This document shows, one piece after another, positions 1 to 11,501 of a stretch of DNA of 64,000 nucleotides. Within the stretch, counting starts at the first letter, position 1, and every line of letters begins with the position of its first letter. The notes below the pieces were generated by a model. It was not told the origin of the DNA, made no database searches, and was given only the letters and a program-made list of their open reading frames with translations. Source of the DNA: Rubellimicrobium roseum (GTDB lineage: Bacteria; Pseudomonadota; Alphaproteobacteria; Rhodobacterales; Rhodobacteraceae); the NCBI RefSeq assembly GCF_006152145.1, contig NZ_VDFV01000002.1, positions 1 to 64,000 on the forward strand, read 5' to 3'. A program made the translations under genes and the position numbers.

Positions 1-536
1 GCGCTCGCCATGGGTGCCGACCGCGCGATCCTGGTGCTGGCCTCCGAGGACGTCCACCAGGACATCGAGCCGCTGGCCGTCGCCAAGATCCTGGCGGGCA
101 TCGTCAAGGAGGAGGCCCCGGGCCTCGTCCTCTGCGGCAAGCAGGCCATCGACAACGACATGAACGCGACGGGCCAGATGCTGGCGGCGCTCCTGGGCTG
201 GGCGCAGGCGACCTTCGCCTCCGAGCTCAAGGTCGAGGGCGAGGAGGCGACCGTCGTGCGCGAGGTCGACGGCGGCCTTCAGGCGATCAAGGTCCGCATG
301 CCGGCCGTGGTCACCGTGGACCTGCGGATGAACGAGCCGCGCTACGCCTCGCTCCCCAACATCATGAAGGCCAAGAAGAAGCCCCTGGAGGAGAAGACCC
401 CCGCCGACTACGGCGTGGACGTCACCCCGCGGCTGTCGGTCGTGAAGACCACCGAGCCCGCGTCGCGCAAGGCGGGCGTGATGGCCAAGTCGGTCGAGGA
501 ACTGGTGGACATGCTCAAGGGCGCGGGGGTCGTGTG

Positions 537-537
<1 letters not shown>
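1..537 (+). CDS. etfB: Electron transfer flavoprotein subunit beta (5'-truncated by window)
   Basis: EtfB pairs with EtfA to carry electrons from acyl-CoA and other flavin dehydrogenases to ETF-ubiquinone oxidoreductase in the inner membrane. The frame is open from base 1, so the N-terminus lies outside the window; 178 codons remain of a usual ~250. The family signature is clear: GKQAIDND with the following MNATGQML (AMP/FAD-site segment), then [19 protein letters not shown] near the C-terminal third. The TGA stop shares a base with the ATG of etfA (TGATG), so the two subunits are translationally coupled, as expected for a 1:1 heterodimer. Confidence 0.97.
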
Positions 538-1463
<926 letters not shown>

Positions 1464-2359
1464 CCCTCTCCTGGGCCGCCAGGGCGGCCCGGACCGGACC
1501 GACCAGCGCGGCCGCCACCTCCCGGTGCGCGGCCGCTTCCCGTTCCTCGGGCGTCCAGCGCCCCGCGCCGGCCGGCACCTCGACGATGCCCGCTACCCAG
1601 GGCCGCAGCGCCTCCACCATCGCATCCGTGACGAACAGCGGGTCGGGCCCCAGCACCGGGTCCCCCTCCTCCGGCGGCAGCCGCAAGAGCAGCACCGGCC
1701 CGCCCACCCGCTCGATCAGCGTCCGCATCCGCGCGCGCCAGGCCAGGCGCAGTTCCTCCCGCACCAGGTCGAAGCGGTCGGGCGCCGCCGCCCGCAGCTC
1801 GCGCAGAAGGTGCCGCGTGAAGCAGACCCCGCACAGGTCCACGCCCGGCACGATCGCCTCCAGCGCGGGCAAGGCGCGCAGGAATCGGTCGTTCCGTCGG
1901 GGATGCACGGCATAAAGCCGGTTCGACAGGTTCGCCGCCCCCATCACCTCGATGACCGTCAGGGCCGCGCCCCGGCAGGTCCCGACCACCTCCGGATCGG
2001 CCAGGAAGGCCTCGGCCGAGGCCTGCGCCACCCCGAGGTTGAGGCAGGGCACGCCCAGCGCCGTCTCGACCAGCGCCGGGAAAGGGCGCTCCAGCACCTC
2101 GCCCCGCGTCTCGGCCCCGCCCAGGAAGACCACATGCCCCCCCGGCGGCCTCCGCTCCGGGTCCCGGAACCGGAGCGCGGGTCGCACGGGCCGGCCGGGC
2201 TCCACCCCCAGGAACTTGTCGTGCTTCATGGCGTCCCCCGCAAACCTTCTCTGGGGCAGCATCGCGGCAACGCCTTGCCAAACCGTTAAGGCCGCACGGC
2301 CCTTGCAGGCGCACGGCCCCTCGCCCATGCTGCGGGGCGGCATCAACGGGGGACGCGCG

Positions 2360-3235
2360 ATGGAGATCCGGCGGGTGGGCGTCGTGGGGGCGGGCCAGAT
2401 GGGCAGCGGCATCGCCCATGTGCTGGCGCTCTCGGGCTACGAGGTGCTCGTGACCGACACGAGCCCCGAGGCCCTGGCCGCCCTGCCCCGCACGGTGGCC
2501 AGGAACATGGACCGGCAGGTGACCAAGGGCACGGTCTCGGGCGCCGACCGCGACGCCGCGCTCAAGCGCCTGCGCCCCACGCCCTCGCTCTCGCTGCTGG
2601 GCCAATGCGACATGGTGATCGAGGCCGCGACCGAGCGCGAGGCGGTCAAGATCGCGATCTTCGAGTCGCTGGTCCCCCATCTCGCGCCCCGGACGATCCT
2701 GGCGACCAACACCTCCTCCATCCCCATCACGCGCCTCGCCGCCCGCACCGACCGGCCCGAGCGGTTCCTGGGCGTCCATTTCATGAACCCCGTGCCGGTG
2801 ATGCAGCTCGTCGAGTTGATCCGCGGCCTCGCCACCTCCGACGAGACCTTCGCCGCCGCCGAGGAACTGGTGAAGCGGCTGGGCAAGACGGCCGCCGTGG
2901 CGCGCGACTACCCGGCCTTCATCGTCAACCGGATCCTGCTGCCGATGATCAACGAGGCCGCCTTCGCGCTGATGGAGGGGGTGGGCGACGTCGTCTCCAT
3001 CGACACGGCGATGAAGCTCGGGACCAACCAGCCCATGGGCCCGCTGGAGCTGGCGGACTTCATCGGCCTCGACACCTGCCTGTCGATCATGACCGTCCTG
3101 CACGACGGCCTGGGCGATTCGAAGTACCGCCCCTGCCCGCTCCTGCGCACCTATGTCGAGGCCGGCTGGCTGGGCCGCAAGGCCAAGCGCGGCTTCTACG
3201 ACTACCGGGGCGAGACGCCGGTCCCTTCGCGCTAG
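2360..3235 (+). CDS. hbd: 3-hydroxybutyryl-CoA dehydrogenase
   Basis: NAD(P)-dependent oxidoreductase interconverting acetoacetyl-CoA and 3-hydroxybutyryl-CoA, in butanoate/PHB and fatty-acid metabolism. It starts at ATG 2360 and encodes 291 residues, the usual size. The N-terminal Rossmann nucleotide loop is [18 protein letters not shown] (residues ~6-23). The catalytic region [15 protein letters not shown] carries the His and Asn of the 3HCDH family, and the C-terminal domain has [11 protein letters not shown] and [20 protein letters not shown]. Its position beside etfBA suggests ETF receives electrons from the acyl-CoA dehydrogenase step of the same pathway. Confidence 0.95.
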   Translation: MEIRRVGVVGAGQMGSGIAHVLALSGYEVLVTDTSPEALAALPRTVARNMDRQVTKGTVSGADRDAALKRLRPTPSLSLLGQCDMVIEAATEREAVKIAIFESLVPHLAPRTILATNTSSIPITRLAARTDRPERFLGVHFMNPVPVMQLVELIRGLATSDETFAAAEELVKRLGKTAAVARDYPAFIVNRILLPMINEAAFALMEGVGDVVSIDTAMKLGTNQPMGPLELADFIGLDTCLSIMTVLHDGLGDSKYRPCPLLRTYVEAGWLGRKAKRGFYDYRGETPVPSR

Positions 3236-3371
3236 GGACTGGTCCACGGTCGCGGCCCGTCCCCGCCTCCCGACCACGGTACCGCATCGCCAGCCCCCGA
3301 ATCCCGGGCGGCGTGGCGGATGCGACGTCCGTCGGAGTCGCCAGACCGCTCGCAGACTGGTAATCTCCACC

Positions 3372-3419
3372 TGCCAGAACGTATGTCAGCCAGGACGTCC
3401 GTCAGCCAGAACGAGTGTC
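3372..3419. repeat. Three tandem imperfect 16-bp repeats
   Basis: Three consecutive 16-bp units with consensus AGCCAGAACGTVYGTC lie at 3372-3387, 3388-3403 and 3404-3419, ending 3 bp before the methyltransferase ATG. They differ from each other at only a few positions. The phase is exact (16 bp) and the array occupies the place of the 5' leader, so it may be a regulator site or a slipped-strand expansion. No function is known to me. Confidence 0.7.
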
Positions 3420-3422
3420 GCC

Positions 3423-4268
3423 ATGCGGAACCCCTTCGCTCGGCCCGACCCGCCCCCTTCGTTCCCGGTCCAGAAATGGCCCGCCTGGGTGGCTCACGAG
3501 CCGGAGGTCCTGGCGCCGCACGAGCTCATGATCGAGGAGGGCGTCGAGCTTCTGGAGCACTGGTTCCGCTGGGCCGAGGAGTGGAGCATGCTGCTCCGCG
3601 TCTACGGACGCATCACAGCGCAGAGCCGCGTCCTCGAGATCGGCTGCGGCTGCGGCCGGATCGCCTACGCGCTTCTCCAGGTCCTGACCAGCGGGACCTA
3701 TGACGGCTTCGACATCCGGCGCGCTCCCATCGAGTTCCTCCAGAGGAACTTCCAGAGCGTGCACCCGAACTTCCGCTTCCATTTGGCGGATCTCAACAAC
3801 ACCTTCTACAATCCGAACGGGACGCTGACGACGGCTCAGTACGCCGTGCCCGCCGCCGATGCCTCCATCGACATCGTGTACGAGGCTTCGGTCTTCACGC
3901 ACATGCTGCCGGAGAACACGCTTCACTACTTCCGCGAAGCCTCGCGCGTCCTGCGGCCGGGCGGGCGCTGCGTGTTCAGCTTCTTCCTTCTGGATCACTA
4001 CGTGCCCGGCCGGACCCGCCCGCTCGGCTTCGCCCGGCCCCACTTCGACTTCGATCACCGTCTGGCCGAGTACGGTGACGACTTTGCCACCGTCGTCCCC
4101 TCCGATCCCGAGCGGATGACGGCCTACCGCCTGAGCCTCGTCCGGAGCATGGCCGAGCAGGTCGGCCTGGAGGTCGAGGGCGAGCCCGTGCCCGGCCTGT
4201 GGTCCGGCAGCTTCGAGGTTCCGATCGGCATGCAGGACCTCGTGATCCTGCGCAAGCCGGGCGCCTGA
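3423..4268 (+). CDS. Class I SAM-dependent methyltransferase
   Basis: A 281-residue class I methyltransferase of unknown substrate. The start ATG 3423 (MRNPFARPDPPP) follows the repeat array directly. SAM motif I is VLEIGCGCGRIAYAL (~residues 70-84). The acidic residue of motif II is in YDGFDIRRAP, and the motif IV/post-IV region is DIVYEASVFTHM, ending in EASRVLRPGGRCVFSFFLLD, typical of methyltransf_11/25 domains. No membrane segment is visible. It sits alone between hbd and ptsH with its own terminator, and its codon use is slightly less GC-biased than its neighbours, so horizontal acquisition is possible but unproven. Confidence 0.85.
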   Translation: MRNPFARPDPPPSFPVQKWPAWVAHEPEVLAPHELMIEEGVELLEHWFRWAEEWSMLLRVYGRITAQSRVLEIGCGCGRIAYALLQVLTSGTYDGFDIRRAPIEFLQRNFQSVHPNFRFHLADLNNTFYNPNGTLTTAQYAVPAADASIDIVYEASVFTHMLPENTLHYFREASRVLRPGGRCVFSFFLLDHYVPGRTRPLGFARPHFDFDHRLAEYGDDFATVVPSDPERMTAYRLSLVRSMAEQVGLEVEGEPVPGLWSGSFEVPIGMQDLVILRKPGA

Positions 4269-4276
4269 GCCCGGCA

Positions 4277-4304
4277 GGGCTCCCGTCCTTTCAAGGAGGA
4301 GCCC
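4277..4304. terminator. Hairpin between methyltransferase and ptsH
   Basis: GGGCTCC (4277-4283) pairs with GGAGCCC (4298-4304), and an inner TCCT/AGGA extends the stem across a short bulge. It separates two convergent genes and can serve both strands. It has no long T-run. Confidence 0.6.
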
Positions 4305-4357
4305 GGCGTCCCCTGCGCCAGGGTTGGCCATGCCGGATCGCCCCGAGGCCGCCCTCG

Positions 4358-4627
4358 TCAGTCCCCTTCGCCGAACTTGTCGTTGACCAGCGCCGCGATG
4401 GCCTGGGCCAGCCGGTCGGCCTCGGGCCCCTCGGTCTCGACCTCGATCTCGCTGCCGATCCCGGCCCCCAGCATCAGGAGCCCCATGATGCTGTCGCCCG
4501 AGGTGGACATCCCGTCCTTGCTGACGGTGGCCTGCGCGTCGTGGGCCTCCACCACTTCCACGAGGCGGGCCGAGGCGCGGGCGTGCAGGCCCTTGATGTT
4601 CTGGATGCGAAGTCGCTGATGCGCCAT
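4358..4627 (-). CDS. ptsH: HPr family phosphocarrier protein
   Basis: Phosphocarrier of the PTS-Ntr-type relay, accepting phosphate from EI-Ntr and passing it to EIIA proteins. The 89-residue length matches the family. His15 lies in GLHARA, the phosphorylation site, and Ser46 lies in GDSIMGLLML, the residue modified by HPr kinase. Both sites are intact, which fits the hprK gene a few kb upstream. The ATG at 4627 directly abuts the stop of the EIIA gene, so it is the last gene of the chvI-chvG-hprK-rapZ-manX-ptsH transcription unit. Confidence 0.95.
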   Translation of the reverse strand: MAHQRLRIQNIKGLHARASARLVEVVEAHDAQATVSKDGMSTSGDSIMGLLMLGAGIGSEIEVETEGPEADRLAQAIAALVNDKFGEGD

Positions 4628-5041
4628 TCAGGTGCCCACGGCCCGGCCCAGGTCCTCGCCGACCACCTGGCTGTCGATGTATTTCCGCCCCGCGTCCATC
4701 GCCGCCGCCACCGCGTCGGGCACCGACTTGCGCCGCGACTTGGCGAGCTTGATGAGCATGGGCAGGTTCGCCCCGTACAGGATGCGCCGGTTCGAGGGCC
4801 CGCAGGCCCGCAAGCTCAGGTTCGACGGCGAGCCGCCGAACATGTCCGTCACCACCACCACGCCGTCGCCCTCGTCCACGGCGTCGGCCGCGTCGCAGAT
4901 CTCGGCCTGCTTCATCGCCCGGTCGTCCTCGGGCTGTATGGTGATGGCGCGCACGCCGGGCTGTCGGCCCACCACGTGCTCCACCGCAGCCAGATATTCG
5001 GTGGCCAGGCCCCCGTGCGCCACGATCACGATCCCGATCAT
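4628..5041 (-). CDS. manX: PTS EIIA component, mannose/fructose family
   Basis: A 137-residue stand-alone EIIA-Man domain. In alphaproteobacteria lacking the matching permease it is thought to be regulatory. It begins MIGIVIVAHGGLA, with the phosphoacceptor His9 in the AHGGLA motif, followed by VVVVTDMFGGSPSNL, the second family signature. The short IIA-only length (no IIB or IIC domain) and the place between rapZ and ptsH support a role as a regulatory phosphate sink. The start ATG 5041 is preferred because an upstream in-frame extension is unrelated to the family. The gene symbol follows common alphaproteobacterial usage. Confidence 0.9.
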   Translation of the reverse strand: MIGIVIVAHGGLATEYLAAVEHVVGRQPGVRAITIQPEDDRAMKQAEICDAADAVDEGDGVVVVTDMFGGSPSNLSLRACGPSNRRILYGANLPMLIKLAKSRRKSVPDAVAAAMDAGRKYIDSQVVGEDLGRAVGT

Positions 5042-5126
5042 CGGCGCCGCCCCTCGGGGCCAGGAGCCCCGATGCGGAATGTGCCGGCCGTCCGTCGCGG
5101 ACCGCGGTCCGTCCAGAATGAGTCTG

Positions 5127-6050
5127 TCATTGCCCTCGGACCGCGCCTCCGGCCTTGGCCCGCCGTTCCAGTTCCCGGTGCCGTATAGACACGCGCCAAC
5201 CTTCCTCCGCAAGGGCCTGGGCGAGGCTTTCGGCCACGGTGACGGAACGATGCTGTCCGCCGGTGCAGCCCAGGCCGATCGCCAGATGCGCCTTCCCTTC
5301 CTCACGGTAGGCAGGCAGGAGCGTTCCCACAAGGTCCCGAAGCCGCGCGAAGAAGTCGCAATACCGTGCATCGGCCGCGACATAGGCCGCCACCGCCGCG
5401 TCCCGCCCGTCGAGCGGGCGCAGCGCCTCGTCCCAGTGGGGGTTCCGCAGGAACCGGCAGTCCATCACGATGTCGAGCCCCGGCGGCAGGCCCTGCTTGT
5501 AGGAAAAGCTTTCCACCGTCACCGCCAGCGTGCGCCCGCCCTCGGGCGCGAACCAGCGCTCCACCTCGGCGCGCAGCTCGTGGGGGCTCAGCGCCGAAGT
5601 GTCGATCAGCACGTCCGCCCGCGCCCGCAGGGGCGCGAGCAGCCCCCGCTCGGCCGCGATTCCCGCAGCGGGGGGGCCGTCGGGCGCCAGCGGATGGGGC
5701 CGTCGCGTCTCGGAGAAGCGCCGCAGCAGCACCTCTCCCGAGCAGTCGAGGAACAGGATCTCGACCGGCCCGCCCGCCATCGCCGACAGCCGCTCCTGCG
5801 CCTTCAGCACCGCGTCGGCGGCGAAATCACGGTTCCTCACGTCGATGCCCAGCGCGAGCGGCCGCTCCAGTGGCGGGCCCTTGGCCAAGCGCGGCAGGAA
5901 CGACAGCGGCAGGTTGTCGATCACCTCGTAGCCCAGGTCCTCCAGCGCCCGCACGGCGGTGGAGCGCCCCGCCCCCGAGGGGCCGGTGACCAGGACGATG
6001 CGGTGGGTGCCCTCCGCGGTCAGGGGATGGGGCGCGAGCGGGCGCGTCAT
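5127..6050 (-). CDS. rapZ: RapZ-family nucleotide-binding RNase adapter
   Basis: Member of the RapZ/YvcJ (UPF0042) P-loop family. In E. coli RapZ hands GlmZ/GlmY small RNAs to RNase E, but in alphaproteobacteria the target is unknown. The product is 307 residues. Walker A is GPSGAGRS (residues 23-30) with Arg where most ATPases have Lys, a variant often seen in this group. Other landmarks are [26 protein letters not shown] and [10 protein letters not shown]. The ATG overlaps the hprK stop by 4 bp (ATGA), so the two are coupled. Confidence 0.93.
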   Translation of the reverse strand: MTRPLAPHPLTAEGTHRIVLVTGPSGAGRSTAVRALEDLGYEVIDNLPLSFLPRLAKGPPLERPLALGIDVRNRDFAADAVLKAQERLSAMAGGPVEILFLDCSGEVLLRRFSETRRPHPLAPDGPPAAGIAAERGLLAPLRARADVLIDTSALSPHELRAEVERWFAPEGGRTLAVTVESFSYKQGLPPGLDIVMDCRFLRNPHWDEALRPLDGRDAAVAAYVAADARYCDFFARLRDLVGTLLPAYREEGKAHLAIGLGCTGGQHRSVTVAESLAQALAEEGWRVSIRHRELERRAKAGGAVRGQ

Positions 6051-6484
6051 GGGAACCTCGGGGCGGCCGGCTCGATCCGGCCCGCCTTGAGATATTGAAG
6101 GACCGCGGCCGCAAAATGGCCTGTCGCGGGCTTGTGAAGGCACGGCAGCGTCACGCCCAGGACCGCCTCGCCCCGCCAAGGCGGCAGCCGCTCGGTCTCG
6201 GTCCGGTCCAGGTCGACGATCAGCCGCACGGGGGCCTCCTCCAGGCTGCGCGCCGCCAGTAGGCCCACGCCGCGCGCTTCGATCAAGCCCCGGATGGCCG
6301 GAGGGCAGCGCGCGAGAAGGCGACCGTCCTCCGCCCGCAACTCCGTCCGGTCGTCCGCCACCAGCCGGCAGCCCCCGGCCATCAGCTCCAGCCCCAGCGA
6401 TGACTTGCCCGCGCCGGAGGCGCCGCGGATCAGCACCCCGCGCCCGCGCCAGGCCACGGTGGTCGCGTGGACGACCAGCGTCAC
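6047..6484 (-). CDS. hprK: HPr kinase/phosphorylase, short alphaproteobacterial form
   Basis: Bifunctional enzyme that phosphorylates HPr on Ser46. At 145 residues it is about half the Firmicutes length: the N-terminal domain is absent, as is normal for alphaproteobacteria. Walker A is GASGAGKS (residues 21-28). The ADDRTEL segment corresponds to the conserved Asp region, and [13 protein letters not shown] is the HprK signature. Its neighbours chvG upstream (4 bp gap) and rapZ downstream (4 bp overlap) link the PTS to envelope-stress signalling. Confidence 0.93.
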   Translation of the reverse strand: MTLVVHATTVAWRGRGVLIRGASGAGKSSLGLELMAGGCRLVADDRTELRAEDGRLLARCPPAIRGLIEARGVGLLAARSLEEAPVRLIVDLDRTETERLPPWRGEAVLGVTLPCLHKPATGHFAAAVLQYLKAGRIEPAAPRFP

Positions 6485-6488
6485 CGCC

Positions 6489-8240
6489 TCAGACCGGCAG
6501 GCCCACGACGAAGCGCGCGCCCAGGGGGGCCGAATCGGGGTCGGCCTCGGTCGGCCGGATGTTCTCGGCCCAGATCACGCCCCCATGCGCCTCGACGATC
6601 TGCTTGGAGATGGCGAGCCCCAGCCCCGAGTTGTTGCCGAACTGCCCTTCGGGCCGCTCGGAATAGAAGCGCTGGAAGATCTTTTGGAGCGCGTCCTCGG
6701 GGATGCCGGGGCCGGTGTCCTCGACCACGACCAGCACACGGTTGTCGCGCTTCCTCGCCCAGACCCGGATCGCGTCGCCGTCCTCGCAGAACGAGATGGC
6801 GTTCGAGATGAGGTTCACGAAGACCTGCGCGAGCCGCCCCTCCAGCCCCTGCAGGATGACGGGCGCGGACGGCAGGTCCGACAGGAAGTCGATCCCCCGG
6901 GCCCGTGCCTCCTCGCCCAGCGCCTCGTCGAGGCCCGTCAGCATCTTCAGAAGGTCGAAGGGCTTCTCCTCCTCCTTGACCAGCTCGCTGTCCAGCCGCG
7001 AGGCGCTGGCGATGTCCGACACCAGCCGGTCGAGCCGGCGCACGTCGTGCTCGATGATGTCCAGAAGCTTCTGGCGCTGGTCGTCGCGCTTGGCGAAGGC
7101 GAAGCTGCCCACGGCGGACCGCAACGAGGCCAGCGGGTTCTTGATCTCGTGCGCCACGTCGGCCGCGAACTGCTCGTTGGCCTCGATCCGCTCGTAGAGC
7201 GCGGCGACCATGCCCCGCATCGCCGCCGACAGCCGCCCGATCTCGTCGGGCCGCGCGGTCAGGTCGGGGATGCGCACCCGCGACGGCGAGACGTGGCGCG
7301 AATCACGGTCGCGCCCGGCCTCGGCGGCGGCGGCGAGGTCCGAGAGCGGGTTGGCGATGGTCGAGGCCAGCACGAGGCTCAGGCCGATCGACACGGCCAC
7401 CCCCACCACGAACATGCGCAGCACCTGCTCGCGCTCCAGCCGCACCAGGGCGTCGATCTCGCCGGCGGCGCTGCGCAGCGCCACGACGCCCACCCGGCCC
7501 TCCCCCGTGGCCACGGGCGCGGCCACCGTGATGACGGTGCGGCCTTCCTCGTCGGCCACCGCCTCGACCAGGGTGCCCGCGCCCAGCGAGCGGTCCACCA
7601 GGTAGCGCGGCGACGACAGGCGGCCGTGCCGCTCCTCGCCGAAGGGCCCCGCCGCGGGCGAGAGCACCCGCGCGATCCCTTCCCAGACGGTGTTGAGCAG
7701 GTCGGTGACGACGGTGGTGCCGATGGGGATGGCGGCCGCGGGCGGTCGGTCCCCGGACCGGGTCGCGGCCATGGCGACCATCCGCCCTTCGGCATCGAAG
7801 AGAAAGGCCTGCGCGCCGTTGCGCAGCCGCAGCCGCGCGAAGGCCGCCCCCGCCTCGCGGCTCCCCTCGCCGCCCACGTCGGCCGAGGGCTCCAGACGCG
7901 CGGCGACCAGCTCGGCCACCAGCTCCGCCTCGCTCACCAGCCCGCGCGCGCGCTGCGTGGCCAGGCTCTCGCGCGAGGGGGCGAGCCAGAGCATCCCGCC
8001 CACCAGCAGGATCAGCCCCACGAGGTTGAAGACCACGATCTTGCGCGCCAGCGGCGAGCGCTGGAGCGTCACGAGGCTCTTCAGGCGCGTGCGCGGCAGG
8101 CGGCCCTCGGGGGCCACCCAGTCGTCGCCCAGGATCACCTCGCCCTCGTCGATCCGCCCCCCCGAGGCGCGGAGCGCCTCCCGGACCGAGTTCAGGTCGC
8201 GGACGTCGACCTTGGTCGGGGCGCCCCGGGGCGCGGCCAT
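6489..8240 (-). CDS. chvG: Sensor histidine kinase ChvG
   Basis: Membrane sensor of the ChvG/ChvI two-component system, which responds to acid and envelope cues in rhizobia and relatives. The start ATG 8240 (MAAPRGAPTKVDVRDL) gives 583 residues. A first membrane helix lies near 65-83 (VFNLVGLILLVGG), followed by a large periplasmic sensor domain, a second helix near 290-310 and HAMP. The phosphoacceptor H-box is HEIKNPLASLRSAV. The ATPase boxes are NLISNAISF (N), EDTGPGIPED (G1) and GLGLAISKQIVEAHGG (G2). It is separated from chvI by only 4 bp, so co-transcription is likely. Confidence 0.95.
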   Translation of the reverse strand: MAAPRGAPTKVDVRDLNSVREALRASGGRIDEGEVILGDDWVAPEGRLPRTRLKSLVTLQRSPLARKIVVFNLVGLILLVGGMLWLAPSRESLATQRARGLVSEAELVAELVAARLEPSADVGGEGSREAGAAFARLRLRNGAQAFLFDAEGRMVAMAATRSGDRPPAAAIPIGTTVVTDLLNTVWEGIARVLSPAAGPFGEERHGRLSSPRYLVDRSLGAGTLVEAVADEEGRTVITVAAPVATGEGRVGVVALRSAAGEIDALVRLEREQVLRMFVVGVAVSIGLSLVLASTIANPLSDLAAAAEAGRDRDSRHVSPSRVRIPDLTARPDEIGRLSAAMRGMVAALYERIEANEQFAADVAHEIKNPLASLRSAVGSFAFAKRDDQRQKLLDIIEHDVRRLDRLVSDIASASRLDSELVKEEEKPFDLLKMLTGLDEALGEEARARGIDFLSDLPSAPVILQGLEGRLAQVFVNLISNAISFCEDGDAIRVWARKRDNRVLVVVEDTGPGIPEDALQKIFQRFYSERPEGQFGNNSGLGLAISKQIVEAHGGVIWAENIRPTEADPDSAPLGARFVVGLPV

Positions 8241-8244
8241 GGGT

Positions 8245-8946
8245 TCACTCTTCGTTGTAGCGGTAGCCGATGCCGTAGAGCGTCTCGATGGCCGAGAACT
8301 CCTCGTCGGCGGCGCGCATCTTCTTGCGCAGGCGCTTGATGTGGCTGTCGATGGTGCGGTCGTCGACATAGACCTGGTCGTCGTAGGCCACGTCCATGAG
8401 CTGGTCGCGCGACTTCACGAAGCCCGGCCGCTGCGCGAGCGCCTGCAGCAGCAGGAACTCGGTCACCGTCAGCGAGACGTCCTTGCCCTTCCACTTCACC
8501 GCATGGCGCAGCGGGTCCATGACGAGGTTGCCGCGCACCATGATGCGCGTCTCGGCCTCGGGCTCGGCGGCGTCGGCGGGGCCGGCCTCGGCGCGGCGCA
8601 GCAGCGCGCGGATGCGCTCCACCAGCAGGCGCTGCGAGAAGGGCTTCTTGACGTAGTCGTCCGCGCCCATGCGCAGGCCCAGGACCTCGTCGATCTCGTC
8701 GTCCTTGGACGTGAGGAAGATCACGGGGATCGCGGACTTCTGGCGCAGCCGCTGCAGGAGATCCATGCCGTCCATGCGCGGCATCTTGATGTCCAGCACC
8801 GCCAGCTCGGGCATGCGCTTGTTGAAGGCGTCCAGCGCGGACTGCCCGTCGTTGTAGGTTTCGACCTCGAAGCCTTCGGCCTCCAGGGTCATGGAGACGG
8901 ACGTCAGGATGTTCCTGTCATCATCCACCAAAGCGATCTTCGACAT
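8245..8946 (-). CDS. chvI: Response regulator transcription factor ChvI
   Basis: OmpR/PhoB-class regulator of 233 residues, partner of ChvG. The receiver domain shows the acidic pocket DDD (residues 8-10), the phosphoacceptor Asp in [10 protein letters not shown] and the Lys of DDYVKKPF. The C-terminal winged helix contains [17 protein letters not shown] and then [17 protein letters not shown]. It is the first gene of the six-gene minus-strand unit and is divergent from pckA across a 301-bp region, so ChvI autoregulation and pckA control may share that DNA. Confidence 0.96.
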   Translation of the reverse strand: MSKIALVDDDRNILTSVSMTLEAEGFEVETYNDGQSALDAFNKRMPELAVLDIKMPRMDGMDLLQRLRQKSAIPVIFLTSKDDEIDEVLGLRMGADDYVKKPFSQRLLVERIRALLRRAEAGPADAAEPEAETRIMVRGNLVMDPLRHAVKWKGKDVSLTVTEFLLLQALAQRPGFVKSRDQLMDVAYDDQVYVDDRTIDSHIKRLRKKMRAADEEFSAIETLYGIGYRYNEE

Positions 8947-9247
8947 CCGCCTATCCCTCGAACGATCAGTTTCAAGCCCAACGGGCCGGTTGTGAGGTGG
9001 GGTCGCTCTGTCACGTCCTAGGCAACGAATCAACCCCTGAGTGCAACACTGACGCCACACTCTGGCCAATCTATGGCGGGAACCGCGAAGTTTCGGACAA
9101 GCGTGTTCCTTCGGCAGCTTTTTTCCGTCTGCGCCCCTGGTTGCGCTAACATCGCAAGCGCTTGCGCTAACAGGCTTTTTTCCCGGAAAGACCCTGCTAT
9201 GTGCTTCTTAGGTGCCGCTTTGGCACCCGACAACAGGAGCAGCGACG
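8947..9247. promoter_or_regulatory. Divergent chvI-pckA control region with repeats
   Basis: This 301-bp gap holds no gene. Two perfect 11-bp direct repeats TTGCGCTAACA lie at 9141-9151 and 9162-9172, exactly 21 bp apart (two helical turns). Between and overlapping them is the perfect palindrome GCAAGCGCTTGC (9154-9165), whose centre resembles LacI-family operators. A 6-bp hairpin, GGTGCC/GGCACC with a GCTTT loop (9211-9227), sits just before the pckA ribosome binding site AGGAG (9235-9239). No promoter hexamers are assigned with confidence. Confidence 0.55.
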
Positions 9248-10846
<1,599 letters not shown>

Positions 10847-10857
10847 GGCGCGCGGAC

Positions 10858-10892
10858 GACCCGCCCGGCGCAGGGGAGGCGCCGGGCGGGTC
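10858..10892. terminator. Strong bidirectional hairpin after pckA
   Basis: A perfect 14-bp stem is formed by GACCCGCCCGGCGC (10858-10871) and GCGCCGGGCGGGTC (10879-10892) with a 7-nt loop. It lies 11 bp after pckA and overlaps the stop codon of the convergent lipocalin gene. There is no T-run, but the symmetry allows termination on both strands. Confidence 0.75.
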
Positions 10893-11391
10893 ACGCCCCG
10901 TCCAGACCGCCCAGGTCGTAGCCGTTGAAGTCCAGCATCTCCCGCGCCGCCCGCGTCCGGTCCTCCGACGCCTGCCCCGGCCGGTCCATGATCCAGCCGA
11001 AGCGCCCGTCGGGCGTGCCCACGGCCGCCGTGCGGAAGTCGTCGTCCACCCACAGGACCCACAGCTCCGGCCCGCCCTCGGCCCGGTAGCGCCCCGGAAC
11101 CTCCGTTACCGTCAGGAATTCGGCCGTCCCGCCCGGCCCGGCAAAGCGCCAAAGCGTGCCCCCGTCCGTGGGCGCGACGGCGACCCGCGTGCCCGGCGCG
11201 GCGAAGGGCGCCCCCGGATAGGACTCCGCGATCACCCACTCGCCCGACAGGTCCTGCGCATCCCCCCGCAGGGTCGAGGCGATCATCGTCCCCGGCTGGC
11301 GGAAAGACGCGGCGGCGGGCGGCGGCGCCACCGGCTCGGGCCGCCCGCAGGCGGCCAGGACCAGAAGCAGCAAAAGGCCAGGTCTCTTCAT
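10891..11391 (-). CDS. Lipocalin-family lipoprotein
   Basis: A 166-residue lipoprotein with a lipocalin-like domain, probably anchored in the outer membrane and binding lipids or another hydrophobic ligand. The signal peptide MKRPGLLLLLVLAAC ends in a lipobox with Cys15. The lipocalin opening DLSGEWVIAESYPGAPF resembles the G-x-W motif of Blc-type proteins, and the strand ELWVLWVDDDFRTAAVGTPD matches the family YxVLWxD-type block. The length is slightly below Blc (~177). The stop is inside the pckA terminator stem. The next minus-strand gene upstream is an unrelated aldo/keto reductase. Confidence 0.85.
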   Translation of the reverse strand: MKRPGLLLLLVLAACGRPEPVAPPPAAASFRQPGTMIASTLRGDAQDLSGEWVIAESYPGAPFAAPGTRVAVAPTDGGTLWRFAGPGGTAEFLTVTEVPGRYRAEGGPELWVLWVDDDFRTAAVGTPDGRFGWIMDRPGQASEDRTRAAREMLDFNGYDLGGLDGA

Positions 11392-11501
11392 GCGGCGGCC
11401 CTCCTCCGGCCGGTTCGGTCGCGCGCCCGAGGGAAGCGGCCACCCCCGGCGATGCCCAAGATCGGTGGGCCCGGCAAGCCCGGTCCGCCGCGCGCCTTGC
11501 G

